A DNA stretch of 64,000 nucleotides from Terebella lapidaria (GCA_949152475.1 OX424558.1:30390651-30454650); one strand, 5' to 3'. Positions 46,065-57,667 are shown, numbered from the stretch's first letter. Program-made: numbers and translations. Notes: a model not told the origin generated them from the letters alone.

Positions 46065-47330
46065 CGTTCGGACGCCCAGTACGGGGCGCCCGGGCGATAC
46101 CCTACAGGTATCACGACCAGGTACCAGTCCGTCCGGAACGAGCCCGGATCTCATACATCACCACATAGTACAACACATCATCATCATCATCAACATCATC
46201 ACATAATACATGCATTATACATCATAATGGCAATGTTGCTCTCCGGACTCGCCGACGGCACTGTCGCAGAGATAGAACTCTGCACCAGCCCAACGGTCTG
46301 CCAGAGCCTACGTCACATCGTCCCGGGAAGGAGGAGAACTGGCGATCCACAGTGCTTGCACCCCCGAGTCAGCCACTCGTCTCTCCCAGCTCGGGCCCCC
46401 CAATGGAAATTGTCCCCGGGGTCCCCACGGGGCCTCTACTCACGAAACAGGGACGCAAAGCTCATGGTGAGCCAGCCTGAGCGACGCGGAGCGTCTGAGA
46501 TGGCTGTCATTCACCCTCGGGACGGAAATCGTTTGGACATCTTTTCAACTAATAAATCGAAATGTTCCACAACTGTAACTCCTAGGCCCCATCTATATAC
46601 CGAGAGGACATAGGGGATACATATTTGACAAACAATCAATGACTTTATCACTGAAATATCCCAACTTGAAAACGCGAACCAGATTTTGACAAGTTCTTGG
46701 CCGGGCCATGGGTTTATCCATTTTCCCAATAGTATGACATCGAATTCGCTTGATGGCGCCACAACTCGATCTCAGATAATGAAAAGTGGCGCCACCAAGT
46801 GAATTGTGAGGTCAATACAGCTGAAAAAATGGATGCGCCCATGAGATGTGTCAAGTTGTCACAATCTGGTTCGCGTTTTCAAGTTGGGATATTTCAGTGA
46901 TAAAGTCATTGATTGTTTGTCAAATATGTATCCCCTATGTCCTCTCGGTATATAGATGGGGCCTAGAAGGTACAGTTGTGGAAAATTTCGATTTATTAGT
47001 TGAAAAGATGTCCAAACGATTTCCGTCCCGAGGGTGAATGACAGCCATCTCAGACGCTCCGCGTCGCTCAGGCTGATGGTGAGCCTGCGTGCTGTCTCGA
47101 CACTCTCTCTCGGACAATCTCCTCGATCGAGTCGCTTCCAGTGTATATATAATACACTGCAAACTAGAGACAGCACGCGAAGTGTAATCAAACGGATGTT
47201 ATAGTTTACTGGAAACGTAAATCACAAAGCGTCGCCGTGGCAACGCACGCTCGAACGGAGCTGTGTCAAAACAAAGGCCATACAAATGGGATGTGTGTTT
47301 ACAATCACCTGCCGTGATCTTAGGGCAAAA
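46065..47330 (+). repeat. Family F repeat, interrupted by a foldback element
   Basis: GC-rich text at 46065-46464 (GGACGCCCAGTACGGGGCGC, AACGAGCCCGGATC, a CATCAT microsatellite at 46140-46200, then the part matching 40340-40700) is split by the 603-bp foldback and resumes with CTGCGTGCTGTCTCGACACT at 47085. It may be a degenerate retroposon; no domain is recognisable. Confidence 0.45.
46464..47084. mobile_element. 603-bp foldback / Mutator-like MITE with 9-bp target duplication
   Basis: The arms 46473-46692 and about 46855-47075 are nearly perfect inverted copies starting CAGCCTGAGCGACGCGGAGC and ending with its complement. ATGGTGAGC occurs immediately left (46464-46472) and right (47076-47084), an exact 9-bp target duplication. 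Long inverted arms with a 9-bp duplication are typical of Mutator-like (MULE) non-autonomous elements. The ~160-bp centre has no coding sequence. The high arm identity indicates recent insertion or gene conversion. A single diverged arm occurs at 51761-51895. Confidence 0.9.
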
Positions 47331-48075
47331 TCGCCACATCAACTTTAAAAATTATTTTCTCAAAATCTGTCTGATCAGTTTTGAGATTTTAGTTTCAAAA
47401 TGTTCCCCTCATGTACGACGGTCTGCATGTGGCGGCCATTTTGATGTTTAACTGCGGGGCCCAAATAGGACATTCCCATGTTAAATTCTCCTATGCTTTT
47501 TAATGGCCACAATGTTCTTGATATCTCACTTAATATTGAGATTAAAGACTTGGAATCAATTGTGGACATATAGGAAATGATATATGCCGAATATTCTCGT
47601 GACCCTGAATTTGACCTTTAACCTCATTTTCAAGGTCAGAGCACAAAATCGCTAATATCTCGCTTATTATTCACTTTACAGCTTGGGAATCAATTGTGGA
47701 CATATCAGAAATGATATAAGCTGAATATTCTCATGACCTTGAATGTGACCTTTGACCTTATTTTTAATATCAAAGCACAAAATGGCTAATATCTCGCTTA
47801 TTATCGACTTTACAGCTTAGGAATCAATTGTGGACATATAGGAAATGATATATGTCGAATACTCTGATGACCTTGAAGTTGACATTTGATCTAATTTTCA
47901 AGGTCAAAGCACAAAATGGCTATTATCTCGCTCATTATCGATTTACAACTTAGAAATCAAATGTGGACATTAGGAAATGATATATGCTGAATATACTTGT
48001 AACCTTGAAGTTACCAGACCATCGGTCCGATCACCTATTGGCTAGCCGGTAAGCTACAGGTCCCTTGGGCCTATG

Positions 48076-49499
48076 TTTTGGCATAATTTTTTTCTTCTTT
48101 TTTTTATCTTGGTTTTATTTGGGGCAACAAAAGTTCTACCAGATTCTCAAGAGTTCTACTGGTTTATGTTCTACCAGGTGTAAGAAAAGCGCTCATAGTT
48201 GTGAATAATGGACTGGACAGTCTCGTTCTATATACGTCCTAAATGACGTTTTCATGACGTCATACATTCATTTTGGAGATAAACATTGCCACGTGGTCAC
48301 TTTTCTTAATTTTCTGTGATTTCGCCAACACCCCACGAAAATATGATTCGTCATATTTTTCGGATTCTTTCTTCAGGTCAATAGAGACATTCTGAATGTC
48401 GCTGGCAATATTGGAATCCGTATACAAAAACTACGAAAAAACATACGAAATTGTGTGTTTTATTTCCCTATGCATAGCAAATATGTTCCTGTTGTACCCT
48501 GTCAAACATTTATTATATAATAGAAAACAATTTAACTTTAAACTATACATGAAGATAACAGGTCCTCATTCATTAACGTCGTTTTTCTTTTGGATCTCTT
48601 GTTCAGATTACTGCATGGTAATCTGACCATCTCCCTCCCGTCTTATATCTTATGACACTTATGCTGGTAGCCTTACTCTAGCTAAATTTGTTTTCAAACA
48701 GTGTACTTATCAATCTAGCTGATCCATGCAATACCTTGTCAATTTTCAAGTAATATTATGGATATTCCAAATGTGTTCCTCCCGTCAAGGCCTTTTTGAA
48801 CACCTGGGCGTGTGTCTGTTACCGTGGCGATGAGACTTTTTTTTTCAGGAGTGTGGATCAAAATATTTCAGGATATTCTATCACAGGAGATCTACAGTTT
48901 TTTTTAATGTCATTTGTCCTCCTCCTGGCTAATTTTAATGATTACAATGTACCTACGTGGTCAGAAAGTTTCGAGATACTTTTTTTAGAACACCCTGTAT
49001 GTCCAAAGTATTACCTTCAAAATGCCGCTTGTCAAGACAGTGTTTTGGGGTGCTGTTTTTAACTACAAATGTATTTAAAACACAGGTTGTCATGTGCTGT
49101 TTATACGCATTTTGTACTGTATATGTGCAATACCATATATATTTCACCAAACCCCAGGATCAGATTCCCCGGACATATACTTGGAGCAACATACCTTTTT
49201 CTGCGGTCTTGGTAATAGTGAAGGTGACCACAAACATACGGTATTCAGACCCCTGAATGAACAGGATATAATGATGCACGATTATTATTTATTGACCCTA
49301 TCCCGGCGAAAAGATGTCAATAATTGTATCTGAGATTCTGGTGTATTTCCGATAATTTGCAATAAAGTTATACAGAATCGAACAATTAGAATTTTCCAAA
49401 TTTGACAGAAAATTTGGCGGGAAAGATGTTTGTCTCCAGAATGACGAAATAACGCAAAATAGCGTGACGTTTTAAATCTCACTTCTGTGCCCTATCACG
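48076..49499. other. Intergenic DNA without recognised genes
   Basis: Only short frames without recognisable domains are visible on both strands. The direct repeat AAATAACGCAA-AC/GACGTTTTAAATCTCAC at about 49447-49482 has a counterpart right of the next element, at 51016-51046. Confidence 0.4.
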
Positions 49500-51016
49500 T
49501 AAGGGGCCGGTCATTATTTATCGGGTGGGGGGGGGGGGGGGGGGGTAGGATGGATTTTCCGAGAAATGAGTTTTCAAAGTTTGACCCCCCCCCCCCCCCA
49601 CCGATATCGAAAAACAATGTATGATCCCCCCCCCCCCCCCCCCCACCAAGATCAAAAATAAAAGTGTGACCCCCCAATCCCCATGTACATATACAAAGCC
49701 ATAATACACAATGGTAACAATTATAAGGAGCCACTGCAATATATGATACTTAAATGCTGTTTTTACACTTCATTCACATTCTATTCAAACAATTGTGACT
49801 TTTGTCGCAATTTTTTTACACTATTAAGTCAGTGGATATTATATATTTGTGCCATCACAACTGATTTAATTACTATTTGTGGGTATATTATATCGGTATG
49901 GTATTGACAGCCTCTGATTGGATGTTGGGGGGCAAGAAACAAAACACCCCCAAGATGGTTTACCCCCAAATACTGAAATCTTTTTCTCACTCCAAACCCA
50001 ACGTTTCCACACCCCCCCCCCCCCCCCCCTCCCCTGAAACACTCGAGACCCGGGTTAAAGGTCATTCAGTTCATTCACTGACTGGAAATTTGTTGGAGGA
50101 ATGAAAAAAAAAACATGAATCTTATTAAAATATACGGACTAACTGGACCCCAGAGTGAACTCGGAAAAATTATAACTCTTCCACATATCATTGATGAATC
50201 AGGCCATCCCGGACTTGTACTTTCCCGGCCTTGAATCAATTCTGTGTTGCCTCGCTGATGGGTTTTTAATGGTCCGTGATGATCCGTGATTGTCTAGCAA
50301 TGTCCTGGCCACCAAGAAAGTCAGGTAAATCAGATTTACTATGGCATCATCCGGGACGATCCAGGACTATTTTGAAATCCTTGATGGAAAGGTCCATATT
50401 CTGTTCATGGCGGTCCAGGACAGTCCTGAGCTCATCGAGGATTATCCTTAGTGGCCGAGCTAGGTTCCTTTGGAAAATCAGTCTGAAATTTTGACATGCG
50501 GGTTCGGGGTCATTGGATGTTATGAGATGTTGGTCAGCATGATATGGGCCGGGTGATCCATTGTTAGTCTGTGACAGTGCCCTGCATGTTGATCATTCTA
50601 GATGGCACCATATTCAGCTGCAGTGCTGCTGTGTTCTACTAAAGGTCCATAGTTCATTCTTGGTGACAGTGTTTCAGTCTGGGGCGATGAGCGGTTGTCG
50701 ATTCACGACATCTCCTGATTTTGAGTGTTCCTGGATGGTCCTTTCTAGGATCAAATTTCAGCGAAACTATAGTTTCACTGATAATGTGACAAGGGGATGG
50801 ATTCCACATGCTGTATACTCCAGTAAACCATCAGTCCAGTTTGAGTGGATTGTTTTCACCTAATTCACTATTTCAATATACAAATTTTCTCAAATTAACT
50901 AAAATTCGAACTCCGATCCCCCAAGTTCCATTGAAAATGAAAGTATGACCCCCCCCCCCCCCCCACCCCCAGTTTTTACCCAACCCCCCACCTGATAAAT
51001 AATGACCGGCCCCTAA
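49500..51016. mobile_element. Harbinger-like non-autonomous transposon, rich in G/C runs
   Basis: GGGGCCGGTCATTATTTATC begins at 49503 and its complement ends at 51013. TAA stands on both sides (49500-49502, 51014-51016). A TWA target duplication and a GG-starting TIR are typical of PIF/Harbinger elements. The 1511-bp interior lacks a transposase but has long G or C runs at about 49527, 49585, 49627, 50012 and 50950, and imperfect GGTCC-GGAC words at 50270-50470. Frames rich in Gly or Pro come from the runs. Confidence 0.75.
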
Positions 51017-52029
51017 AATAACGCAACGTTTCAAATCTCACTGTACTGCATGGCCATTTCACACCAGGGGGAACACGCTTGCCCAGCGTGTTGATCCCGG
51101 CCTGAAGATTGAGCAAAATGAAATGATGCTAGATTGCTCACGCAAGCTCGGGATAACTTTTTTTCCCTGAATTTATCATTGTTACTTTGGTGTATCCGTG
51201 CTTTTATTTTGTTCTGCAATTACAATGTTATGACATTCAGTGTTTGTTTTTCATGGTAGTTTGAGCAATTTTTCCTTCAATTTTTTTTCCAGAAAAATCA
51301 AGTTATAGATTCAGCCCCAGCTCGTGCATACAAATCTCCAGATAGAGCATTCTCAAAGTGTTCACAAGGTCTGCTGTCACAAATATATAGTCGTGATTTG
51401 CGTTCATTACTGTACGTCAGTTCAACAGCTTATTTACCGTCTCATGCACCGAATGATTATGATACAAACGAAATATAACATCAAGGTATGTAAAGTTGTA
51501 CAAACAGTCGATGTTTCCTCACTTTGACACTCCGTTCACAGATGCACATGTGAGCGATAATATGAGAATCATGTGCGAGCGTTCGTTTCGGCAGGCAGTT
51601 TACTATGGAATACGAGCTGTGAGTCCTAACTTCGCCGCATCCCAGAATTCGCCAATTTTCACATTCCTATTAATTTTAGTTGCATATTTCTTGTGACAAT
51701 TTCCGGTACCCGAATTATCGCTGGCACAGCCTGAGTAGTTCAGCCCGTGAATAGTGCTACAGCCTGAGCGACGCGGAGCGTCTAAGATGGCTGTCATTCA
51801 CCCTTGGGACGGAAATCGTTTGGACATCTTTTCAACTATTAAATCAAAATCTTCCACAACTGTACTCTCTAGGCATCATCTATATTCCGAGTTAATAACC
51901 GGTTACACACTGCCGAGTACTCGGTTACGAAATCTCTACTCGTATTAGCCCTACGCGATAGTGTATCTGAATCAATATTTTAACAGGGATCCTCAATTTT
52001 GCCATCTCACACTTAGTTATAATTTTGGT
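51017..52029. other. Intergenic DNA with one solo arm of the foldback family
   Basis: CAGCCTGAGCGACGCGGAGC starts at 51761 and is collinear with the left arm of the 46473 element until about 51895 (CCGAGTTAAT). No opposite arm follows, so this is a solo or truncated arm. The remainder has no recognised gene. Confidence 0.6.
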
Positions 52030-52934
52030 TAAAGTACTAGTAAAGTGAAAATATGATGTTTTGTCATATGAAAGATCTCATTGATCTGAGCAAAATGGTC
52101 TTTACGGTATATCAATATCTCTATCCGTTCAAAAGTTACAGCCATTTGAAACTGCCATTCCGGCACTACATTACAGAAGCCACTTGAAAAGTTCTAGCAA
52201 CTCATTAATATGCAAATTAGATGCTAATGAGAATTCATGACGTCACGAGGGGAACAAATTTTAATTAGGATATTTTAAGCCATGATATAATGATTCTTAT
52301 TGAAGGTTCTGACGATCTGACTAGTGCATATTATTATGTACCATACATAGTCAATATCAACACAAACTGTACTGTTGCTATGGTTACCAGTCGTTCCCTA
52401 TAGCCGTAGTTACCCATGGTTGCCATGGCCATTAACTGCCAAGTCAGTCTATCCACAGACTTTCTGTCGATAATTTATGAAATAAATTATTATAGAGCTC
52501 AAGTTGGCACCATTTTTATTTGTGCATACCCTGTTCTAAGTGGGTGTCTGGCCCTAGCAACCATGGTTGCTATGGGCCATACCAGGTCATTGGTTTCCTT
52601 GACAACAACAGAAAAAGTGAAAACACTGATTATTCATATTATAATCTGTATAGAATAAGTTTTGATGAATAATCATAACATTAAATGAATGAATAATACA
52701 TATCAAAGTACCTAATTAAATCAACTTCCCCCGATGACGTCATGAATATCTCATTTGCATACTAATTAGCTAAATTGTTTTGAAAAAGCAAATTTGCCGA
52801 TTTCAGTCTTTAAAGTGCTATAACTTTTGAACAGATTGTGATATTTACATTCCGTAAAAACCATTTTGCTCAGATCAATGAGATCTTTCATATAAGTTCA
52901 CATCATATTTTCACTATACTAGTACTTTAATAAA
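52030..52934. mobile_element. TTAA-flanked MITE with long inverted arms
   Basis: The ends read TTAA-AGTACTAGTA (from 52030) and TACTAGTACT-TTAA (to about 52933). The outer ~130 bp of both arms pair (GTGAAAATATGATG, GAAAGATCTCATTGATCTGA, GCAAAATGGT). A second paired zone lies inside: ATATGCAAATTAG and GAATTCATGACGTCA at 52206-52250 versus TGACGTCATGAATATC and ATTTGCATACTAATTAG at 52735-52768. The TTAA target suggests a piggyBac or Kolobok relative. Both arms carry an octamer ATGCAAAT and a CRE-like TGACGTCA. No coding region. Confidence 0.75.
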
Positions 52935-54003
52935 ATATCATCTATGATTTGTTAACCCACACAAATAATGTAACAGCAGTTTAATCCAGTGCAACATGTT
53001 ATATGGATCCAGCCCTCGTCGGATGTTGGTCTAGGGGCGGTCGAGGCTATATAATCAATCAATAGGCAACCGGAAGTCGTTTGTGAGAGGCTGCTCACAT
53101 GACAACCAGTTTGTATCCTCCTAAGACCATATGACAAAATTACGGTAATTGGACCTGGGTGTATCAAATTATTTCTTCGTACCCTACAATATGTCCACAC
53201 AACGCACGTTCAGGCACAATATATTGAATGACATATATATTTTCATTTGCGCCACCACAGATTGGAAATTAATGATCAATGACAGAAGGCACACACGAGA
53301 CATCCCACTTATGGAGTGTCACTTGTTATTATATAATGTTCTGTAACTTTGTTTGGTATCGCCAACTTTGTTTGGTATCGCCTGCGTTGGAAACACCTAC
53401 TCATTTTTTTACATTTATAGAATATTTTAGTGACATTTGAAGACTCTAATTGACATAATAAAAAGGTGGCGAACTTAGGATCTCCATCTTGACTTTGTGC
53501 ACTGATGATGCATTGGTATAAACGATGCTCCCCTCAGCAACCAGCGGAAGTCACGTACAAAGAAGCTTCATGGAACCTTTCAGGGAGGAGCCGAACTTTC
53601 ATTTGGTGTCCTTGTTTTCAGTACTTGAGTGATCATACCATTTTTATCATGCAAAAAGTACCAATTATTGGCGAAGTTAGGACATATAGCTCCTACCGGT
53701 GACGAAAAATGCTTATTGCTAATGCGAATTGCCGATGCTCATTGCTAATGCCTATTGCTAATGCTTATTGCTAGTGCGAGTTTACCAATTCAATGCAAAT
53801 GCCAAAACCCTGTGATGGCCTTATATCATGTATATAAGCAATGTTTAGGAATTTGCTAATGCCAATCAATGGAGACTCTCATTCACCTTAGGTACGAGCC
53901 ATTCATCCTAAATTCGCCACATTCCAAAATTCGCCATTTTTAATGAAAAACGCGAAAATCGCGAATATTAATGGCCGCAAAAAATTAAGGGGTTTACAGT
54001 AAG
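52935..54003. other. Intergenic DNA with an ATTGCTAATGC minisatellite
   Basis: No gene is supported. TTATTGCTAATGC-like words are repeated about six times at 53708-53785, and AATTGCGTATTGCTAATTG-like text at 54350-54395 is related. A 20-bp direct duplication (CTTTGTTTGGTATCGCC) lies at 53346-53382. Confidence 0.5.
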
Positions 54004-54135
54004 TTATCATGGGCTTCAGACCCCAATACGGCGTGATATCTGTCACCATATACCACGAGGCCGCAGGCCGAGTGGGATATGCTGACTGAAGGCAGATATC
54101 CTGCCGTATCAATTGGGGTCTGAAGTCCATGGTAA
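54004..54135. repeat. Long imperfect palindrome, ~40-bp arms
   Basis: The left arm 54004-54042 (TTATCATGGGCTTCAGACCC, then CAATACGGCGTGATATCTG) pairs with the right arm 54093-54135 (CAGATATCCTGCCGTAT, then GGGGTCTGAAGTCCATGGTAA). The loop contains a small GC dyad (GGCCGCAGGCC). Related GGAGCTCTCCAAA and GGAGAG words on both sides (54152-54345) suggest a larger foldback unit. Confidence 0.8.
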
Positions 54136-55169
54136 CGATTTTATCATTGGATTATGTGGAGCTCTCCAAAACCTCATTCTGTATTACCCGTCTGAAGCCC
54201 ACGATACAGAAAATATCGTGGGGTTGCGTCACAGCTCTCCAAATACGGCGTGGTATTGTCGGAGAGTTGACCAATCAGAATCGGGCATTTGCAGCAATCC
54301 GATGATAAAGTGCGGTACATGCCCTTTGTTATGGAGAGCCGGTAATATCATTGCGTATTGTGAATTGCGTATTGCTAATTGTTTGTTGTGAATTGCAACT
54401 TAATGCATGTATATTAGGTAACTTAGACTTAGTCCGCATAGAATGCACCTTGTTATTTGTGATGGGTGAGAGCTAGGCTACATGATACATTATGTAGAAA
54501 CTATCCTACCAGTTATCAAATAGATAGCAGATAGAGTAACCAGTAGTACATTATTTTAAATTTCATATGAGGCCAAATAAAATACATATAAACAAATTGT
54601 AATAAATAAAATGCCACATAAAATGTAACCCGACCGACCCTACTCAATACCCTCGACCCTAAACATTTTATTTGTCTTTCGAATGAAAAATATAATCATT
54701 TTAAAGAGCCCTCGACCCATACTTTCAATTGTGAAACCGAAGTGAACCATTTTATTTTTTGTCTGCGATTATTGCCATTATAAAGCTTATTGAGCCACAC
54801 CTGGCGATTATTTCTCGTTCACCATACTTTCCAGCAATGGAGCGGATTGTCAGTGCAATGACGAATGACTGTAGACCAATGTGTGCACAAGCATTATATC
54901 TATGCTTGTGCAGTCAGTACAGTATGCGCTGCTGCCCCCTGGCGAATGGATCAAACTTGACAGCCACCAAGCAAAGCTTTCCATAGGATTTTGTGTTTCA
55001 TTTTTTGACAAATAAACGAAAGAATAGAGCATACGGTAGATAGTTTGGTTGGAGTGTTGAAGAAAGGACCTCAGATACAGTACCGGTACATGTAGTAGTA
55101 GTTGAGATGCTACTGACAAGTTCTCCGAAATTGTGTTCTGTTTCCGATGCAGGCATCATATTGATCCGG
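54136..55169. other. Intergenic DNA without recognised genes
   Basis: Apart from possible outer parts of the preceding foldback (54150-54345), nothing is recognisable. Frames here lack domains. Confidence 0.4.
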
Positions 55170-55985
55170 ATATCTACTAAGATAGATAAGATGAAGATAA
55201 GATAAAACTTTATTTAACGTCGGGGTGGAACAACAAAAACAGTAGCTGCAAGCAGCTATTTGCCGACATGAAAAATGATATTTACAATGAATGAGGAATA
55301 CACAATGAAGTAACAACTAAACATAATCATAACGTATACATTCTGATCACGATCATAATGTGAACAATAAATTTCATACATACAATCATAATGTTACAGC
55401 AATTCCATTCATGATCATGATGTATAATTGATATCATACATTAACAACCAATGCAATGTACAAAAAATAACATTTCATTCAAAATACACAGGATACAGCT
55501 GGAACAGTTACATTCCTTGGGGTCCTATGGACTTTTTTCATGTTTTAAATTTCTTTAAATTATCTAAAGTTTTAATTTCATTAGTGAGTGAATTCCATAG
55601 CTTACTATATGTACCTTGATATCTCACACACTTGTATCCATATGAAAATGTATTGAAACTTTTTTGATGCAATCCTAAAGCATTCCTACTATCATAATGA
55701 GAATCTTGTAAAATAAACAGATCATTTAAATAAGCTGATCCTAGTTTTTTGATACACTTGTAGACTTCAATTAGTATATTTCTTAACCGCTGCACATACG
55801 AAAAAGACTGTTGTGCTTTTTGTCTCAAAAATTGATATTGAGATGTATAGTCTGTAAAAACATATTGTAACGCTTGCTTCGTAATTTTTTCTACTTTAAC
55901 TACATTGCCTTTGCTACAAATATGCCAAATTATGCAACAATATTGGAAATTTGATAAAATGAAAGAGATGATTAACACCAATTTA
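55170..55985 (-). pseudogene. LINE 3' end (jockey/CR1-like reverse transcriptase C-terminus)
   Basis: The minus-strand frame 55538-55981 (147 residues) has SNFQYCCIIWHICSKGNVVK ... VEKITKQALQYVFTDYTSQY, a run of Arg-Asn-Ile-Leu and Lys-Cys-Ile-Lys-Lys-Leu, and ends with LWNSLTNEIKTLDNLKKFK. This is the standard thumb/C-terminal arrangement of non-LTR retrotransposon reverse transcriptase, including the late LWN-LP--I-----FK block. The 3' UTR runs left to a short (TTATC)n-type tail at about 55176-55210. The strand, tail and missing 5' part fit a truncated target-primed insertion. Confidence 0.8.
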
Positions 55986-56395
55986 CTTTTTTCATCAAGA
56001 CTGTGATAACCTGCGTAATGAATATACTGTATTACTGAGAATACTCAGACTTTCCATACAGTCCATATAGCCTACACTAGCATGATCTGAAAGAAAAACA
56101 AGAAAGTTACAAACTGGAGACGATTTGATGGATCAATTTCGTTTATTCATAGAACTTTAAATACATTCATTTACCAGCATAAGCATTTACCACCACGTAG
56201 AACTGAGATTATATATATTGGTTTAATATTGCATTTTATGATTTGCCAGTATTCCACCAATGTGATGAACGGAAGATTCATTCAATAAAAAGTGAAAATA
56301 AAATGTATCACATTTGTCCCTACCCTGAAAAATTCGAGGCATAAAATAATTTTCCTACCTACCTACCCTAGATCCAAACTTGATTTTACAGGAAA
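55986..56395. other. Short unique stretch between repeats
   Basis: Low-GC sequence of about 400 bp with no gene, terminus or repeat that I recognise. Confidence 0.4.
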
Positions 56396-57028
56396 CCCAT
56401 GTATTATATCAGTCTGGACAATATAGCAAAAGCATATTTCTGCAGAAATACCATTTTCCGTATTCCTGCAGAAATACGAAATATTGTATTCAAAATATAG
56501 AAATACATGAAACTGTATTCCTGTTGTCTCTACAAAATACACAATATTGTATTTGTAAACTCTGAAACCTGCAAATTCTTTTAACTTCATTACACATTGT
56601 CAACACTAGCAACCTATCCCACTTGGCAATTTAGGTGTAATACTAGTATCACTCAAAGAACTTTTCTTTCAATCCGTATCACTCCGTATCCAACATTCAA
56701 GTTGAAAAGCTCTTTTGAGCACTTTTCAACATGAATTGCTGGATAGGGGTTGATACGAATTGAAAGAGAGGTTCTAGGAATGATATTCCACCTAAATTAC
56801 CAAGTGTGATATCTTGCAAGTTTGGACAATGTGTAATGAAGTCAGATAAATTCCCAGGTTCCAGTGTTTACAAATACGATATTGTGTATTTAGTACTGAC
56901 AAAAGGAATACAGTTTCATGTATTTCTATATTTCAAATACAATATCTCGTATTTCTGCAGGAATACAGAAAATGGTATTTCTGCAGAAATACGCTTTTGC
57001 TATATTGTCCGGACTGTATATTATTTGG
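56396..57028. mobile_element. Almost fully palindromic MITE (~630 bp)
   Basis: AGTCTGGACAATATAGCAAA near 56411 is mirrored by TTTGCTATATTGTCCGGACT ending near 57017, and pairing continues inward through nearly the whole unit to about 56690-56735 (TTGAAAAGCTC-TTTTGAG-CACTTTTCAA). Within each arm the perfect palindrome TATTTCTGCAGAAATA occurs. Flanking TATTATAT and TATATTAT are not a convincing duplication. It is non-coding; similar short frames on opposite strands arise from the symmetry. Confidence 0.85.
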
Positions 57029-57667
57029 CCTGATCATTCGACTTACATGTCCTTACAAATTTTGCATGTAGAATAAAATTATCCAGACGTTCTGTTCGAA
57101 ATATGTATTATTGCATATCCAAATCATAATGTACCCAATAACACACCATGTTATAGCATATATTATTATGTCAACAGGAGCACCAATAATTGTCAACCAT
57201 TTCTATTACATGTGAGCCCATGATAATTGAGATATAGTTATCAGTTATCACCACAATGCAATCAAATTGCAATCAGTAAACATATATTATGCTAATGATG
57301 CTTATATATACATCCATGATAGATCCATAGTGTTCTCAGCAATGTAACTACATTAGTGATCTGACTCAGTGATATTTTGAAGCTCTATCATCGTTGCTAG
57401 CTCTCTTTTCCCATTGTAATTATTCCTCCAGGGGGGGGGGGGTCTTCGAAAAATGGATGATAATACAAGATGTAAACGATCTTAACCATTCCGCGATTGA
57501 ACATGTCTGAAAATAGCTGCTCCCTCTCATTGATTTCCCACCTATTCAGTAGCTGGCACTTGAAATTGTTTACATTTTACAACACTCATTCCAGACGATC
57601 GTCGTGTAACAACCATAAACAAAACTGTTTGCTTCTCGATTTCTTGTGTTTGGCTGACAAGAAATAT
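57029..57667. other. Intergenic DNA without recognised genes
   Basis: No gene is seen. There is a ten-base G-run at 57431. The frame at 57497-57715 runs into the TIR of the next element and has no recognisable domain. Confidence 0.4.

Larger units (their letters stand above)
45793..48075 (+). mobile_element. Family B variant (AGCTTACCGG type) with nested insertions
   Basis: After GATTTT the 5' hairpin AGCTTACCGGCCC-ATA-AGGGCTGATAAGCT is followed by GTCCGTCGTC text to about 46060. Family F and a foldback element occupy 46065-47330. The text resumes at 47340 (TTTTCTCAAAATCTG, GGACATTCCCATG) with a 134-bp array at 47540-48000. The 3' end is CCGGTAAGCTAC plus a GGTCCCTTGGGCC hairpin at 48040-48072. 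A piece of a second terminus (ACCATCGGTCCGAT at 48018) precedes it. Confidence 0.65.

Noticed and set aside
46140-46205. CATCAT tract as a His-rich exon
   Set aside because: Simple trinucleotide repeat inside repeat family F without splice sites or a flanking domain.
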